Shown: one piece after another, positions 34,233 through 45,491 of the stretch
Layout: each line of letters opens with the position of its first letter
Position numbering within the stretch: position 1 is the first letter of the stretch
DNA from: Heliocybe sulcata
Taxonomy: Eukaryota; Basidiomycota; Agaricomycetes; Gloeophyllales; Gloeophyllaceae
DNA: 64,000 nucleotides
NCBI GenBank assembly: GCA_004369045.1
Contig: ML213537.1
Coordinates: 89,036-153,035 of the forward strand
Direction: 5' to 3'
Made by a program: the position numbers and the translations under genes
Notes under the pieces: model-generated
What the model saw: the letters and a program-made list of their open reading frames with translations, nothing else
Told to the model about the DNA's origin: nothing
Databases searched by the model: none

Positions 34233-35060
34233 CTACGCCGTCCCGGTGCAAGGCCGTAGCTGCCTTTCTGCGCCCACGTCCGTCGTCGACTCACCATGCC
34301 GACTTTTCGACGCCAGTTCTTCACTGTCGCAGCCTGTGCCACCACTCTCCTTGTCCGGGTCGTAGGCATCGTGATCCCGGCCGCGCTTCCTGGCAGTCCT
34401 CGTCTGCTTAGGTTGAGAGGCTGGACCATCCAGCCGCGCGTCCGCCTTGCCATACACTTTGGGCTCCACGTACGGCTTTCGGCGAGGATCGTATTAACAA
34501 TGCAAAGTGGTTGCGCGTACCTCGCAACGTCCCCATAGTTGAGCTCCCGACGCGAATAGCCTGCACGTAGTGTATCGCAGAACCACACGAGATCGTCCAG
34601 ATACGGTGACAAACAACCGAACAGACTCGCGGAGGGCATTTCTCGGAGATAACCCTCGATTGTCAACCACCGTCCAGCGTACGTGCAGGTCGTTCTGCGT
34701 AAAATCGGTGTGAACAACCCGATGCGAGGTTGGTGCGCGACCGAGCAGCGTCCACAGAAGGAGCCGGAAGAATGCTTCCGGGGCGTGTGTGTATAACACG
34801 GTGCGCCCTAGTACGTGTCTCGGGCTTTCTTGTGCAGTCTCAGACATGAGTAGTCATGACTGGGAAGCTATCTCGACGGCCATGAAGTATGCCGTGCCCT
34901 AGAAGAATGATCAGCAGAAACAGCAATAGGTAAAGCTCTTCAAATCTGACAGAATTCCCCGCCCTCCAGCACCGTACCAGAGCAAGTTTCCGGCACTCAC
35001 GTCACCGTCGGTCCATCCAACGCAGTACATCAGCTGTACGTTGCTTAGCAGCGTGTTAAA
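34233..35060 (-). pseudogene. FunK1 kinase, locus 5 (3' fragment)
   Basis: Only the C-terminal half of a FunK1 gene remains. Reading right to left, the catalytic-loop block is LMYCVGWTDGDVSAGNLLWY (HRD replaced by DGD), then a shortened large-lobe block with FFRLLLWTLLGRAPTS, and last the charged tail VYGKADARLDG..DPDKESGGTGCDSEE ending in LRPC. Frames shift between these blocks. The tail is closest to that of locus 4, and both sit tail-to-tail with TatD sequence, so they are inverted duplicates. Confidence 0.75.
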
Positions 35061-35577
35061 GAGCCGGAGGAGAGAATCGTCCCGTGGGTATTACAGAGAG
35101 CCTGCGGGAAAGATCGAGATGGTACCAGGTAGTAAATGGTAGTGCGATCGCAAATATTAGGATGAGGGTACAGTATTGTGGCACACCAGTATTAGGTAAA
35201 GGCTTGGCATGGCATTCCCCGAGACTATTCATTCCTGCCACAAAAATCAATCTACCCAGTGGTCTTGGCAGTCAGAAGAAAGCCAGAAGAAGCTGCAGGC
35301 ACCCATGTATAGTACTTAGGCCACTTACAACACGCGACAATGATGACCGGTGCTTGAGGTCTGACCGGGATCTGATCCGACCTTCCGGCCAGTGGCACTT
35401 CTGACTGGGATTGGTTGTATCAGGGGTCCTCTCTTACTCCCCTTCTATGAGATGCGCCTCGTCACGAGCATGCACTGCTATCGGTATTGCACCAGGATTT
35501 ACCATTCATTAGGACTATAAGTTTAACGATAGGGCATCCATATATACTATAATCTGCACCCGAATTAATGAGCGACA
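35061..35577. other. Spacer between FunK1 loci 5 and 2
   Basis: No gene recognised. The last 50 bases (TATACTATAATCTGCACCCGAA) are related to the spacer beyond FunK1 locus 3 (39800-39825), so 3' flanks were duplicated with the kinase genes. Confidence 0.45.
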
Positions 35578-38079
35578 CTACTCCGTCCTGGCGCGGGGCC
35601 GTAGCTGCCTTTCCGATCCTATATCCGTCGTAGACTCACCACGCGGACTCTTCGACGACGGCCCTTCAGACCCGTCACCTGATCCACCACTCTCTTGGTC
35701 CGGCTCGTAGACGTCGTCATCCCTGCTGCGCTTCCTAGTACCCCTCGTCTGCCTAGCGCCTAAGTCTTCCGACGGCGCTTGTACCATGTGCTTGCCATAC
35801 ACTTTGAGCACTATGTCATGGTTCACGGCGTACTCGTGGCATTCCGCGAGGACCGCACTAGCAATGCAATGCGGCTCGGCGTAACTTGCGATGTCCTCGA
35901 TTTTGGACTTGCGCAGCATGTAACCTGTGAAAAGTGCACCAGAGAACCATTCCAGATCTTCCTGATATGAGGCCACGCAATCAGGCAAGCCCTTCGAGAG
36001 CATTTTTCCGAGATAATCCATGTCTGCCAACACCTTCCGGCGTACGGTGAGGTCATTCTCCATGAAAACGGTCTTCACAAGCCATCGCGAGACTCGTGTA
36101 CCTTCAATGCGACCGAGCAGCGTCCACATAAGGAGCCAGAAAAATGATTCCAGGTCATGCTGAAAGTTGTGTATAACGTGATGCGTCCTGAGGGGGTGGG
36201 CCTTTTTCCCGAATCCGCGCTCAGGCAAAAAAAGATGCAGTTGGGAGGCTATCTCGATGGCCATGAAGTAGACCGTGCCCTAGCAGCATCGTCAGTAAAA
36301 GCAACAACAGCAAAGCCAGTGCTGATGACGAACTGTCTTCGGATCAGGCTGACCGCTACCCTGCGGGTTGAACTCTTTTGCGTACTCGAGATCCGACAGG
36401 ATGCCCCGCTCTCCAGCACCGTACCAAAGCAAGTTACCGGAGCTGACGTCACGGTGAATCCATCCAACGCAGTACATCAGCTGTACCGCTGGGATACCCG
36501 GGCTCAGCAGCGGACTAACAAGGTGGAGGAGACGCATACCTCTGAGGCAGTCGATCATCGCCTTCAGGACCGTCGCGAGGCTGGCCACATGGTGCAATGG
36601 CTCACAAACTTCATTATACACGACTCGATAGGGGCGCTTCGTCGCGAAGGCTCGTTCGGTACTGATATTTGGTGTGGGCGAGGATGTGTTGATCGGGTGA
36701 GGAGAGCCATACGATCGAGACAAGTCGGCATACACAACGCGGGCCGGTCTCACGGACGCCCTCTCCTCTTCACAGAATGGGCTTCTCTTGGCATCGTCAG
36801 CCACTGCCTTACACGACGTGCCCTCCGAGTCCCACTCGATGGTGAGGAAATAGTTCTTGTACTTCTTGGTCGTAATAGCGTCTATGAGCGTCGTCTTCAC
36901 ATCCTCGTTCTTCATGGCCTGCAATTGGATAGGTTCCGGACCAGCACCTGACAGTCGGTCGGCTAAAGCATCGAATCGAGCGAATAATTTGGTCTGGATG
37001 CCCTTCTCAGTGTCAGCCTTCGACTCGAGCCACACATCCTTCAACACTTTCTCTGGTCCCAGTTCCGAGAGGTCGTTGAAATCCTTGACCTCCACCACTC
37101 GAAAGACGCGCGTCGCTCGAGTAGTCATGACCAACGCGCGATTCTCGATGATGCTCTGCACGGTCTTGAAATACTTCTTGCCAATCTTGTATACAAAACA
37201 CGTATTGTTGCGCTTCTCGTCAAAGCAGCGTTGGACAGTTGAATCCAGGCCCAACTCCTGTTCCGATGCGAACAACAATGATATGAGGATCTTCAAGATC
37301 GTCTCCACGTCCTGTGGCAATCACATCAATTGCATGTTCGCAGGTAGCGTCAATGCGGTCGTACGCACATTAACGAAATTAACGGGTTCCGATCGGGCTG
37401 AATGCGATCGTGACCAGTACCAAGGCATAAACTGATCATCTTCGATGGTTATCTAATCCGCGGTGAGTGATGTCTCGCAATGCAGAAAAATTGATGAACG
37501 CACGCTGTACATATGAGTCCGTCTCACGTCGTCGTCCATGACGTGAATTGCAGCGCTCAAGACCTTTCGACGATTCTGGGGCTATTTGAGTCTCATATGC
37601 ATTCGCACCGGGCTCAACGTACATCGTTAACCTCCTTCGCGGCATTTTTCACCTTATACTCGGCATTCACAAGCACATCCGCCGTCTGCACTTTCGTCGT
37701 CATGCGGAATCGATGGGCTTGGTTTCCGTGACGTTAGAAACGCATCCATCATGTGCGATGAGCCAGGGATTTGGGAATCAGTGGTGTTATGAGGCCGTTC
37801 CACATAGACGCATGTCGCCTCTCGACCCTCAACTGCCACGTTGCTGATGGCCTCGCACACCTCCGAGAGGAAATTGTATGCTGACGACTCGATGACGCCG
37901 GATTGGGAAGGTGGCGCCTGGCAGGCCTCCCACAAATTCTTATTGTTGGCGTCTTCGATGACGAGGCGTTTATCTTTTAGAACCTTTAAACAATCCTGCA
38001 CGGCGCTGTCCGACGGCACGAATGGAAGGTAGTGCTCCTGGAAACGCTGAGATGGGACTGTCACCACCTCGTCCTGCAT
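35578..38079 (-). CDS. FunK1-type protein kinase, locus 2
   Basis: Best preserved FunK1 gene here. N-terminal exon: VPSQRFQEHYLPFVPSDS. Later blocks are ITIEDDQFMPWYWSRSHSA, FASEQELGLDSTVQ, the long ATRVFRVVEVKDFNDLSEL block, RPYRVVYNEVCEPLHHVASL, the catalytic loop CVGWIHRDVSSGNLLWYG with ILSDLEYAKEF in the DFG position, and the EIASQLHLF block with HNFQHDLESFFWLL. The C-terminal tail is charged, with a likely nuclear-localisation stretch (RGTRKRSRDDD), ending QLRPRARTE. HRD and Asn are intact, so it may be an active Ser/Thr kinase. The start is uncertain (first ATG in frame at 38079; homologous loci start about 18 residues earlier). Near 37.70-37.74 kb the frame of the first block and that of the conserved VNAEYKVKN segment differ, by an unseen intron or a frameshift. 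Confidence 0.78.
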
Positions 38080-38540
38080 TGCCGTCGCCGCATGCACCCG
38101 TCCACTTGGAACGTCCGAACGAGCCGAGTGACGAATCGAACGCGGAGTATCGCTGTTGTTAGGTGTGGATAGTCAGAGGAGCAAGTAGCACACAGCGTCT
38201 GGAAAAGAGGCTTGCCTGACTGTCGGCGGCGGTGGTTGAGGTTCGGGAGTTTCGTGTCGGTTACTATACTAGAATGAGGACATCCGCTCATGAGCATGGC
38301 CAATCCCTCACCTCGACTTCATGTTCTCGTAACTTTTTGAACGCGTCGCCATCGAGCCACCACACGAAGAGTGCTATGGAAGATGTTGGCGGACTGGGAT
38401 GGACGATGTTGGCAGACAGAGATGGACGACGGCGTGGGGAACGCGCGTTAGGGGCACGTGATACTTTAGGGCAAGCTCAGACGTGGACAGCTCGGCACTT
38501 GAAGCTTTGAAGCTTCGATGACCACCAATCCTTGGTGGAT

Positions 38541-39677
38541 AATATAAACCAGCGGTGAGTCCCCACTTGCACTCTCTTACCATCTGCTGACCAGGTTCAC
38601 GCAGTGTGCAGCATGCATTGCATGTAATCGTCGCTGCCAGATCAGCCGAAAGGCAAAGCCACTGACCTCCTGCATCTCGTGCCGAAGGCAAAAGCACCGC
38701 TGCACGCTCTCTATTGGACGAGTTACAAACGCGACGCGATACGCAACTGCCGAAAGGACAGTCAAGCCCAGTCCAGCGGAGCAAACAGTGCCGCCTCTTC
38801 CACAGAGTCGTGCAACGCGTTCCGATGTTCGCGACGAGATGGAGTCCTCTCAGCTTAATCCCATAATACAGTCCGGAACCCACAAGAGCGCCCCGCCGCC
38901 TCTTCGAGAACGTGCGGTTCAGTTCTCTCAGCTTAATCCGATAACGCAGTCCGGAACGCACAAGAGTGCGCCGCCGCCTCTTCAAGAACGCGCGGCATCC
39001 TCCAATGCAATGCATGCGAGCCATTCGACAACCACCGCACTTGGCAAACGTCGTGCAGCGTCACCTACTGAACCACGCTCATCAAAAGTGCCTCGAACGG
39101 ATCTCTTCGGTAAGCCCTGACCGGTGACCTGCTGCGCCCGCTGTAGCCACTTTATATTGCTCCTAGTACCGACACTCGTATCCATGTATGGGACCCAAAT
39201 ATACGGCTCCGTCACCTCTCGTGTTGCTCTCCACAACGAAGATGCGAAGCACGCGCTCGATGGAAACATCATTTTGGAGATCTCTCCGGAGAGTAAGGAC
39301 CGCATACCTATCTGTGTTAGTAACCAGTTCGCTGATGCCGTGATGCAGCCCGCTTATCATTGTTCGAGACGCGCATTGCGCTCTACGAGTGGCGCATTTC
39401 ACTCATGGAGCGCTGTTTAATCGAGCTCATGGTCGCACGTGACGCGAACAGCGAGCTCCTCACAGACTTGATCAACCAGTTCGTGGCGATGCAAGCATGC
39501 CTCCAGTGCACCAAGCGGGACCTGCTCGCCCTCCGTGAAGAAGCCGTGGCTCCCATAGATTGGGCCTCTTTAGAGTCACTCTGGGATGCATTCCGCGAGT
39601 TCCGACGTCATCTGCGTCCCATTGAGCGCAAGATGGAGCGGAAAGGCTCGGCTGCGCTGCCTGCAACCACCATGTAA
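38541..39677 (+). CDS. Putative Cys-rich (zinc-cluster-like) protein with helical C-terminus
   Basis: A frame open from about 38550 encodes CAACIACNRRC and SCISCRRQKHRC, whose CxxC and CxxCRxxKxxC spacing recalls fungal zinc clusters. It is followed by a Pro/Ser/Thr-rich linker with a tandem repeat (QLNP..QSGTHKSAPPPL twice) and KRRAASPTEPRSSKVPRTDLF, which looks like a nuclear-localisation region. After an intron starting GTAAGC near 39109, a last block (39360-39677) is strongly helical and charged (IALYEWRISLMERCLIELMV, then LRPIERKMERKG). The middle exon phase is not resolved. No ATG opens the first frame, and a possible intron (GTGAGT at about 38556 to CAG) precedes it; an AATATAAAC box lies near 38540. 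It could be a regulator or a relic; identity is not known. Confidence 0.4.
38851..39000 (+). repeat. Tandem 75-base coding repeat
   Basis: Two adjacent units encode xSQLNPIxQSGTHKSAPPPL followed by ER; the second unit differs at a few positions only. Recent internal duplication within the putative zinc-cluster-like gene. Confidence 0.75.
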
Positions 39678-39878
39678 GCTCGCAAACACGGATGGCGACT
39701 GCTCACTGCCATGCTGCGACACCGTGAGTGGACGGGCGCAAGGAGACAGGAGATATTCACTATTTCATGATGGTCCTAGTAAGTATAACAAGACAGTCAT
39801 ATATAGTAAAATCTGCACCCGAAAATGAGCGACGCTTATAATCCGTGCTGGTACGGGGCTGTAAGTGCCTTTATGACC

Positions 39879-42443
39879 CTACATCCGTCGTGGACTCGCT
39901 ACGCCGACATTTTGACGACGGCTCTTGACAGTTGTCGCCGAGCAACCACTCTCGTTGTCCGGGTCGTAGGAGTCGTCATCCCTGCCGCGTTTCTTGACAA
40001 CCCGTCTTGCCTGCGTAGCCGGTTGAGACGCTGCGTCTTTCGGCAGCGCTTCCTCGCGCGGTTGGTCTTTGTGAAGCACATTGAGCGCTATGTCATCGTC
40101 CATGGCAAGCTTACGGCACGCATCGAGTATCCTGCTGCCCAGGGAAAGTGGGTCAGCGTAACTCGCGAGGAGTTCGATCTTGTACCCGCGCGCCACACTA
40201 CCAGAGCGTAGGACATGACAGAAATACACGAGCTGCTCCAGATAAGGTGTTAAAAGCAGGTCCTTGCAGAGCTGGTCGTCGAGATAACCCGGGTTAACTA
40301 TCACGTTTCGACGTGCATTGAGGTCATTCCGCTTGAAGAGGGCCAATTCAAACTGCTGCGAGCTTGGTGTACCTGGAGTGCGAGCGAGCAGCGTCCACAG
40401 GAGGAGCCAGAAGAATGATTCCAAGTCGTGCTGAAAGTGGTGTATGACTTGATGATATTCTTCTTGCGCCTTAGGCCGCATTCTGATGTCGGAGGCAGGT
40501 ATATAAATATGACTTTGGGTCGCGATCTCGACGGCTATGAAGTATGCCGTGCCCTAGCAGCATCATCAGCAAAAACAGCAATAGGCAGAGCGAGAGTTGA
40601 TGACGAACTATCTTCGGATCAGGGTGTCTGCTACGTTGGGGGTTGAATTCCTTGGCATACTCGAGATCCGATAGGATGCCTCGCTTCTCAGCACCGTACC
40701 AGAGCAAGTTGCCACAGCTCACGTCACGATGAATCCATCCAATGCAATACATCAGCTGTATGGCTAGGGTACCCCATCTCAGCGGCGCGTCACTGAGGTA
40801 TAGAAGAGATACATACCTGCGAGGCAGTCGATCATCGCGTTCAGGACCATCGCGAGGCTGGTCACTTCGTGCACTGGCTCACAAACTTCTGCGTATACGA
40901 CTCGATACGGCCGCTTCGTCGCGAAGCCTCGAGCTGCGCGCACAACAGGTGCCGCCGAGGGCGCACTGACCAGGTGAGGAGAGTGATAGGAACGAGAAAA
41001 CCCGGCATAGAGAACACGAGCCGGCACCTCAGGGGCTCTCTCCTCACAGAACGGCGTTCGCTCCACACCGTCGGCCACTGACTTGCATAAACCACCCTCC
41101 GAGTCGCACTCGATGGTGAGGAAGTAGTCCTTGTACTTCTTGGTTGTAATAGCATTTACCAGCGTCTCCTTCAAGTCACTGTCCGTTGCGTCCGGATCAC
41201 TCTCCTTCGTCTCCTTCTCACTATCGGCGATGGCCTGCAACTGGGGACATAGCGAACCAGTAAGCCGCAGTTCTTCGGCTAAAGCATCGAATCGAGCGAA
41301 TAGTTTGGTCTGGATGCCCTTCTCCGTGTCAGCCGTCGACTCGAGCCAGGCTTCCCTCAATACTTTGACTGGTCCTTTCTCTGTGAGCGCGTCGAAGCTC
41401 TCGACCTCCACTGCTCGAAACACGCGTGTCGCGCGACCAGCCACAGCCAACGGGCGGTGCGCAGAGAGGCACTCCAGGGTCATGAAATATCTCTGGCCGA
41501 CTTTGTAAACGAAACAATCTCGTTTACGTTTCGCGTCAAAGCGATGGCGGACAGTAGGATCGAGCCCGAGTTCTTGTTCCGATGCGAACAGAAGGGATAA
41601 GATGATTCGTAGAACCATCTTCAAATCCTGCAGAACACTCCGTCAGTGCTGCACTAGATTCTGAGGGTGGGGAGTCGTACGGGCCTTGACAAAGTTAATG
41701 GGATGAGATCGTGCAGAATGCGATCGCGACCAATACCAGACAATAAACTGATCGTCCTCGATGGTCATCTGATCCGCGCATGAATATTTATTGTGCAGCT
41801 AGCAGATTCAACGCACACTGTACATATGAGTACGCCGCAGGTCCTCGTTCATGCAGCGCATCACACTCGTTAATACTTTCAGACGGCTCTGCAGGTATTT
41901 AGTGGTGTGAATATCCGCGCACAAAATTGAACGTACGTGGTTGACACTGTCCGCGTTGTTCTGCAGCTGGTATGAAGCGTTCACGATCACATTCGCGGGA
42001 CGTATGGGCTCGGTGGTCGAGCCTGACTGGAGCGGCACGAAGAAAGTATCGACGTTCTGCGGGGAGCCTGGTGTTTCGGAGACCTGGGCGTCAACCGGTT
42101 GCTGAATATATGCGCATGCCGCTTGCCGTCTGTTGATTGTCAGAGTGCTGAGAACTCTGTAGATATCCTCGAGGGGTTGGTACGCTGTCACCGCGTCAGA
42201 TGCGACCTTGGACGGTCGGTCGGGATACGATGTCCAGGAGTACTGCGAGAGTCCATCATGGCATTTTTCCACAACAAGACCCTCAGATATTAGCCTCTGG
42301 AGACAGTCTTCCATACTGGCCTCTGTCGGGACGAACGGGAGGTAGTGCTCGAGGAAGCGCTGAGTGGGTACAGCTACGAGCTCCCTCTGCATTGCGCTCG
42401 CTTGGGCTTGAGCGTATTCAGGAGTGTCTGCACATGCCGACAT
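39879..42443 (-). CDS. FunK1-type protein kinase, locus 3
   Basis: Full set of FunK1 blocks without a visible stop inside exons. The start is ATG at 42443 (MSACADTPEYAQ), then VPTQRFLEHYLPFVP, the MTIEDDQFIVWYWSRSHSA exon, FASEQELGLDPTVR, the ATRVFRAVEVESFDALTEK block, RPYRVVYAEVCEPVHEV, catalytic loop CIGWIHRDVSCGNLLWYG with ILSDLEYAKEF, then IPASDIRMRP and HHFQHDLESFFWLL, and a basic tail with VVKKRGRDDDSYDPDNES. Loop residues His-Arg-Asp and Asn are kept. One donor, after SHPINFVK, reads GCCCGT where loci 2 and 4 have GT, so this intron would be GC-AG. It lies downstream of NucA/NucB copy B on the same strand, mirroring locus 1 and nuclease copy A. Confidence 0.8.
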
Positions 42444-42762
42444 TAAGTAAAACCAGACGAAGGCGGTATCAGGATGGAGGCAGTACAGGGCAGTACCCCC
42501 TATATGTGGCTAATGTGGCGGTATGGAAGATTGCACGTGCCGAATTCAGGGCAGGCTTAGACGCGTCTCGGTGGTATGTTCACCGTCGATTCAGCGGAAA
42601 CGCTGCTAGTCGTCGTCTGGCAACCTCGATACATACAAATGTACAAAGGAGCATGGACACGCTGTGAGGGGGACATGGGAAGTAGATCTGAGACACGTAG
42701 GCGGTATTGCGCAGGCGGTGCAGTTCTACTGTATACCTCCCCGACGCCGAGAGTATGAAGGC

Positions 42763-43675
42763 TCAAGCATGCCCGACCGACTCGACTTCATGCCACTCTC
42801 CAAGCTCCTCCCATTCCAGCTCCTCCATCCGCTTCTTCCGGGTGTCAACGATGCCATCGTCACAGTCGTCGTACAGACTGCGCGAGATGAGCGTGGCGTT
42901 CGGCACGAAGACGCGGCTGCCGACGTCAATGTCGCCTGACAGCGAGTAGCCCTCCAGTCCCCTCTTCGTGCGGAAATAATGGCTGGCGGTTTCGGTCCAG
43001 TTTCCATGCAGCTCCCGCCGTGCAAGTCCTCCATTTTGATACTCGTCGCCGTCGTTGGTGCAGCCACCGAACCCCGGCATGCAGTACGCGATGTTACCAT
43101 AGTTGGTGACCGTGACCTGGAATTGGGACGCGGACGCCTTTCTCAGCTTCTAGTAGAAGCTGGACAAGGAGCCTCCCTGGCCTGGACGCAGTGCAGGTCA
43201 GAATAGTCACCTCACAAGAAAGTAGCAAACGTACTCCTGCATTCAGCGAGGGACACACAGCTGTGCCAAGAAGCGTCAGCCTTCTATGCGGACTAGCTTG
43301 CACGTCGTACGTACCGGGTCACAGCGTTTCCTCCGCCTTGGCTGGTAGAAGCGAACGGGTACTCGTCGCAGGTGGTACGCCCATCTGTACGCCCGTTGCA
43401 GCGGTTCCTCCTCGTGCAGCCAGCAGCATTACGGCGTCCCCTTTTCACAGTAGCCGATGGGTCGTCAAAGTCGAGTACGCCGGGGAGCTGCCTGCAGTTC
43501 ACAGCAAAGCACATGTTCTTGCACGTCTCTGCGGTAAGACAGCATCAGCATTCCTCCGTCATTAAAATGGCCTAGAGAGGTTGTGCGCACCCGGGATGGC
43601 GGTGCAATCGAACGCGATGTTCTGGGACTGGGCGAGCGCAACGCCGGCGAGCAATAACCAGGAAAAGGTCTTCAT
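42763..43675 (-). pseudogene. Secreted NucA/NucB-type deoxyribonuclease, copy B (one nonsense codon)
   Basis: Signal peptide MKTFSWLLLAGVALAQSQ, then NIAFDCTAIPG and an intron; next ETCKNMCFAVNCRQLPGVLD, CTRRNRCNGRTDGRTTCDEY, PFASTSQGGG and a spliced CVSLAECR, then QGGSLSSFY, GNIAYCMPGFGGCTNDGDEY, HYFRTKRGLEGYSLSGDIDV and a C-terminus ending ESVGHA. The ordered Cys residues and DEYPFAST fit the NucA/NucB endonuclease domain. One in-frame TAG follows SSFY (about 43152), where copy A has CAG for Gln; otherwise the gene would be whole. The two copies are thus broken at different places. Secreted DNases of this type could act in nutrient DNA use or in defence; neither is shown here. Confidence 0.72.
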
Positions 43676-44388
43676 TGTCGTGGTTACACGTACGAGGATG
43701 ATTTCGTTGGATGAGGAGCAGAAGGGGAGCATGCCTGGCTTTTATATGCTCTTGACGCTCCGGTCGATGGAAAAGACCGTCTGCCATGTCCGAGCGACTC
43801 GCAGATGCAATGAGTGCTGAACAAACAATGGAGATAGTCGAGCACAGACATAGTCGTGTGCAGGCAGAGCGTATCCTCCGAGCCAGCCCTAGATGTTCAT
43901 CCTTGGAGGACGCATCAAAACGGCGAAAACCCGACCGCATCTAGCATGCCGTAGTTGCTATCGCGAGCTGAGACAAAGAATTAGGAAGCACTAGAAGAGG
44001 TATGTCCTCCGCCTTCCCAGGAGTGTGTAGTCCTCGTCGTACTACATAGGCGCTGCACTAGGGCATGCATTTGATCAGCTGATGCAATGAGTGAAGGTTG
44101 AAACACGCACCGAAGCGTCCTTCAACACGTCGTGTGCGGGGATGTGGAGCAACTGTGGATACAGCCGCGAGTAGTAGGCCTGCATTAATACTAGTCTTAC
44201 ATGCACAGCCTCAGGCGTCGATACTTCAATAACGCCGAACATCACTGATCTGGGGGCTCTACACTGCTTGGGAAGACCGACCCCGAGGCAAAGCGTTCCT
44301 TCAGCCTTCTCTCGTCCCTACCACCTCCGGTAAGCGTTCCTCGTACCTTGCGCCTCGACCAGGAGTCTGAGCGCACCCAGAGCCGTCC
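43676..44388. other. Intergenic, no gene recognised
   Basis: No coding region supported; the right part is presumably the promoter of the small gene starting at 44389. Confidence 0.4.
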
Positions 44389-44862
44389 ATGCCATACTAT
44401 CCAGTACACGTCTACATCCCGTTCGATGGCGTCGCCGACCAAGTGAAGCAAGGGATCATCGATGCCCTCAACAAACCCAACCAGGAATTCGCTTTCGAAC
44501 AGCCACCGATAGCCATCGCGCCAGCGCTCGACGCGTCGGCAGTGGCCGAAGGATCGATTCCCAACCATTCCGACATCGAGCTAAAGCAAGCCATACAGAA
44601 AGAGCTCGAATACGGCCAGGAATCCGGACGCGGCACTGCGTTCTTCATCTGGGCGGAAGGCTCAGCGCTGCAGCCATCCGACCCGACCGTGCGAGTGATG
44701 CACGTGTGGCCGCCAGAGAGACAGGGAGGGCAGGTGCAGGTGCAGGAGGTACGAGCGGAGCTCAGCCAAGTGGCTGGCATTGTCAACTGTGTCGAGTCCG
44801 GGAACCAAAGCTTCGAAGAGTGTCAAGAGTGGGCAGGAGATGATGGCGTGGTTAGGGCCTAA
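44389..44862 (+). CDS. Hypothetical small soluble protein (157 aa)
   Basis: Intron-free frame with an ATG start, 157 residues, acidic and Gln/Glu-rich. It starts MPYYPVHVYIPFDGVADQ and has FFIWAEGS, VRVMHVWPPE and a Cys-containing C-terminus (VNCVESGNQSFEECQEW). There is no signal peptide or membrane helix. I do not recognise the family. The composition and the alternating beta-like core (TAFFIWAEG, VRVMHVWP) look like a real folded protein, not a chance frame. It lies between the nuclease copy B and a TatD fragment, outside the obvious duplicated blocks. Confidence 0.5.
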   Translation: MPYYPVHVYIPFDGVADQVKQGIIDALNKPNQEFAFEQPPIAIAPALDASAVAEGSIPNHSDIELKQAIQKELEYGQESGRGTAFFIWAEGSALQPSDPTVRVMHVWPPERQGGQVQVQEVRAELSQVAGIVNCVESGNQSFEECQEWAGDDGVVRA

Positions 44863-44989
44863 CGGACGAAAAGATTGCCCAGATTGACTAGGGCACAAGT
44901 ACTGGTAATGTATGTAGCCAGTACGTGTTATACACCTGGAATTGACACCGAGGCCTTGAGCTCGTGGTTGAGTGACGGGATTCGTGTTC

Positions 44990-45400
44990 ATGTCACTATG
45001 ATCAAGCTTACAGGCGTGCTTCTGTGCAAAATCTGTTGTATTGTCAGTTCGACACCAAGATCTGTAAAACCGCACGCACGCACCCATTACAAGCCAATAC
45101 TCAGTATGCAGCCCATCCTGGTGGGTCTCCCATTCTCCTGGTTCAGTGCAGACTGCGCTAGTCCCTTCCACACCTTCTGCGCGGGTGCTTCACACGAGAC
45201 GTCCACCTCGACCCCTCCCTTTCGGACAGAACAGCTGCAAAATCAATGACGCTAGCATACCAACCTTCCGGCAGCTTTGCTGGTAGGCGGCGAGAGTCGA
45301 TTCCAGGTGAGCTGGGGTGTCCATGGTTTCGGTTCGACCTCGAATGTGCAAGTGAATGAAAGCGATGCATATGTTTTCTACGAATGTGTCACGTGCATCC
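44990..45400 (-). pseudogene. TatD 5' fragment (decayed duplicate)
   Basis: On the minus strand, stretches match exon 1 and intron 1 of the TatD gene at 32.6-33.05 kb: AHLESTLAAYQ against THLVSTFSTYQ, EGWYASVIDF against EGRYASIFDF, VSEREGS-like against NREGS, and YWLVMGACVRFY against YWFVMGAYVRPV. The first metal-site motif DTHTHL reads DTPAHL, and the position of the micro-exon reads AAGCACGCCT. The rest of the gene is missing here; its 3' end lies at 48.34-48.56 kb. Confidence 0.75.
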
Positions 45401-45491
45401 TTATCGTGGCGCCACATTCGCCACACTTCGCCACATACAAGGGGTACTGCTTTTCTCCATCCTGATACCGCCTTCGCCTGGTTTTACTTGA

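Larger units (their letters stand above)
39879..43675. repeat. Segmental duplication unit N-K (nuclease plus FunK1), copy B
   Basis: Inverted counterpart of 26700-30316. Gene order, spacer and strand relation are the same in both copies. Confidence 0.8.

Noticed and set aside
36157-36951. 264-codon open frame on the plus strand
   Set aside because: Antisense to the FunK1 locus 2 catalytic region; no motif of its own.
38374-39024. 216-codon open frame on the minus strand
   Set aside because: Arg/Cys-rich, opposite a frame with zinc-cluster spacing and tandem repeats; no start context or motif.
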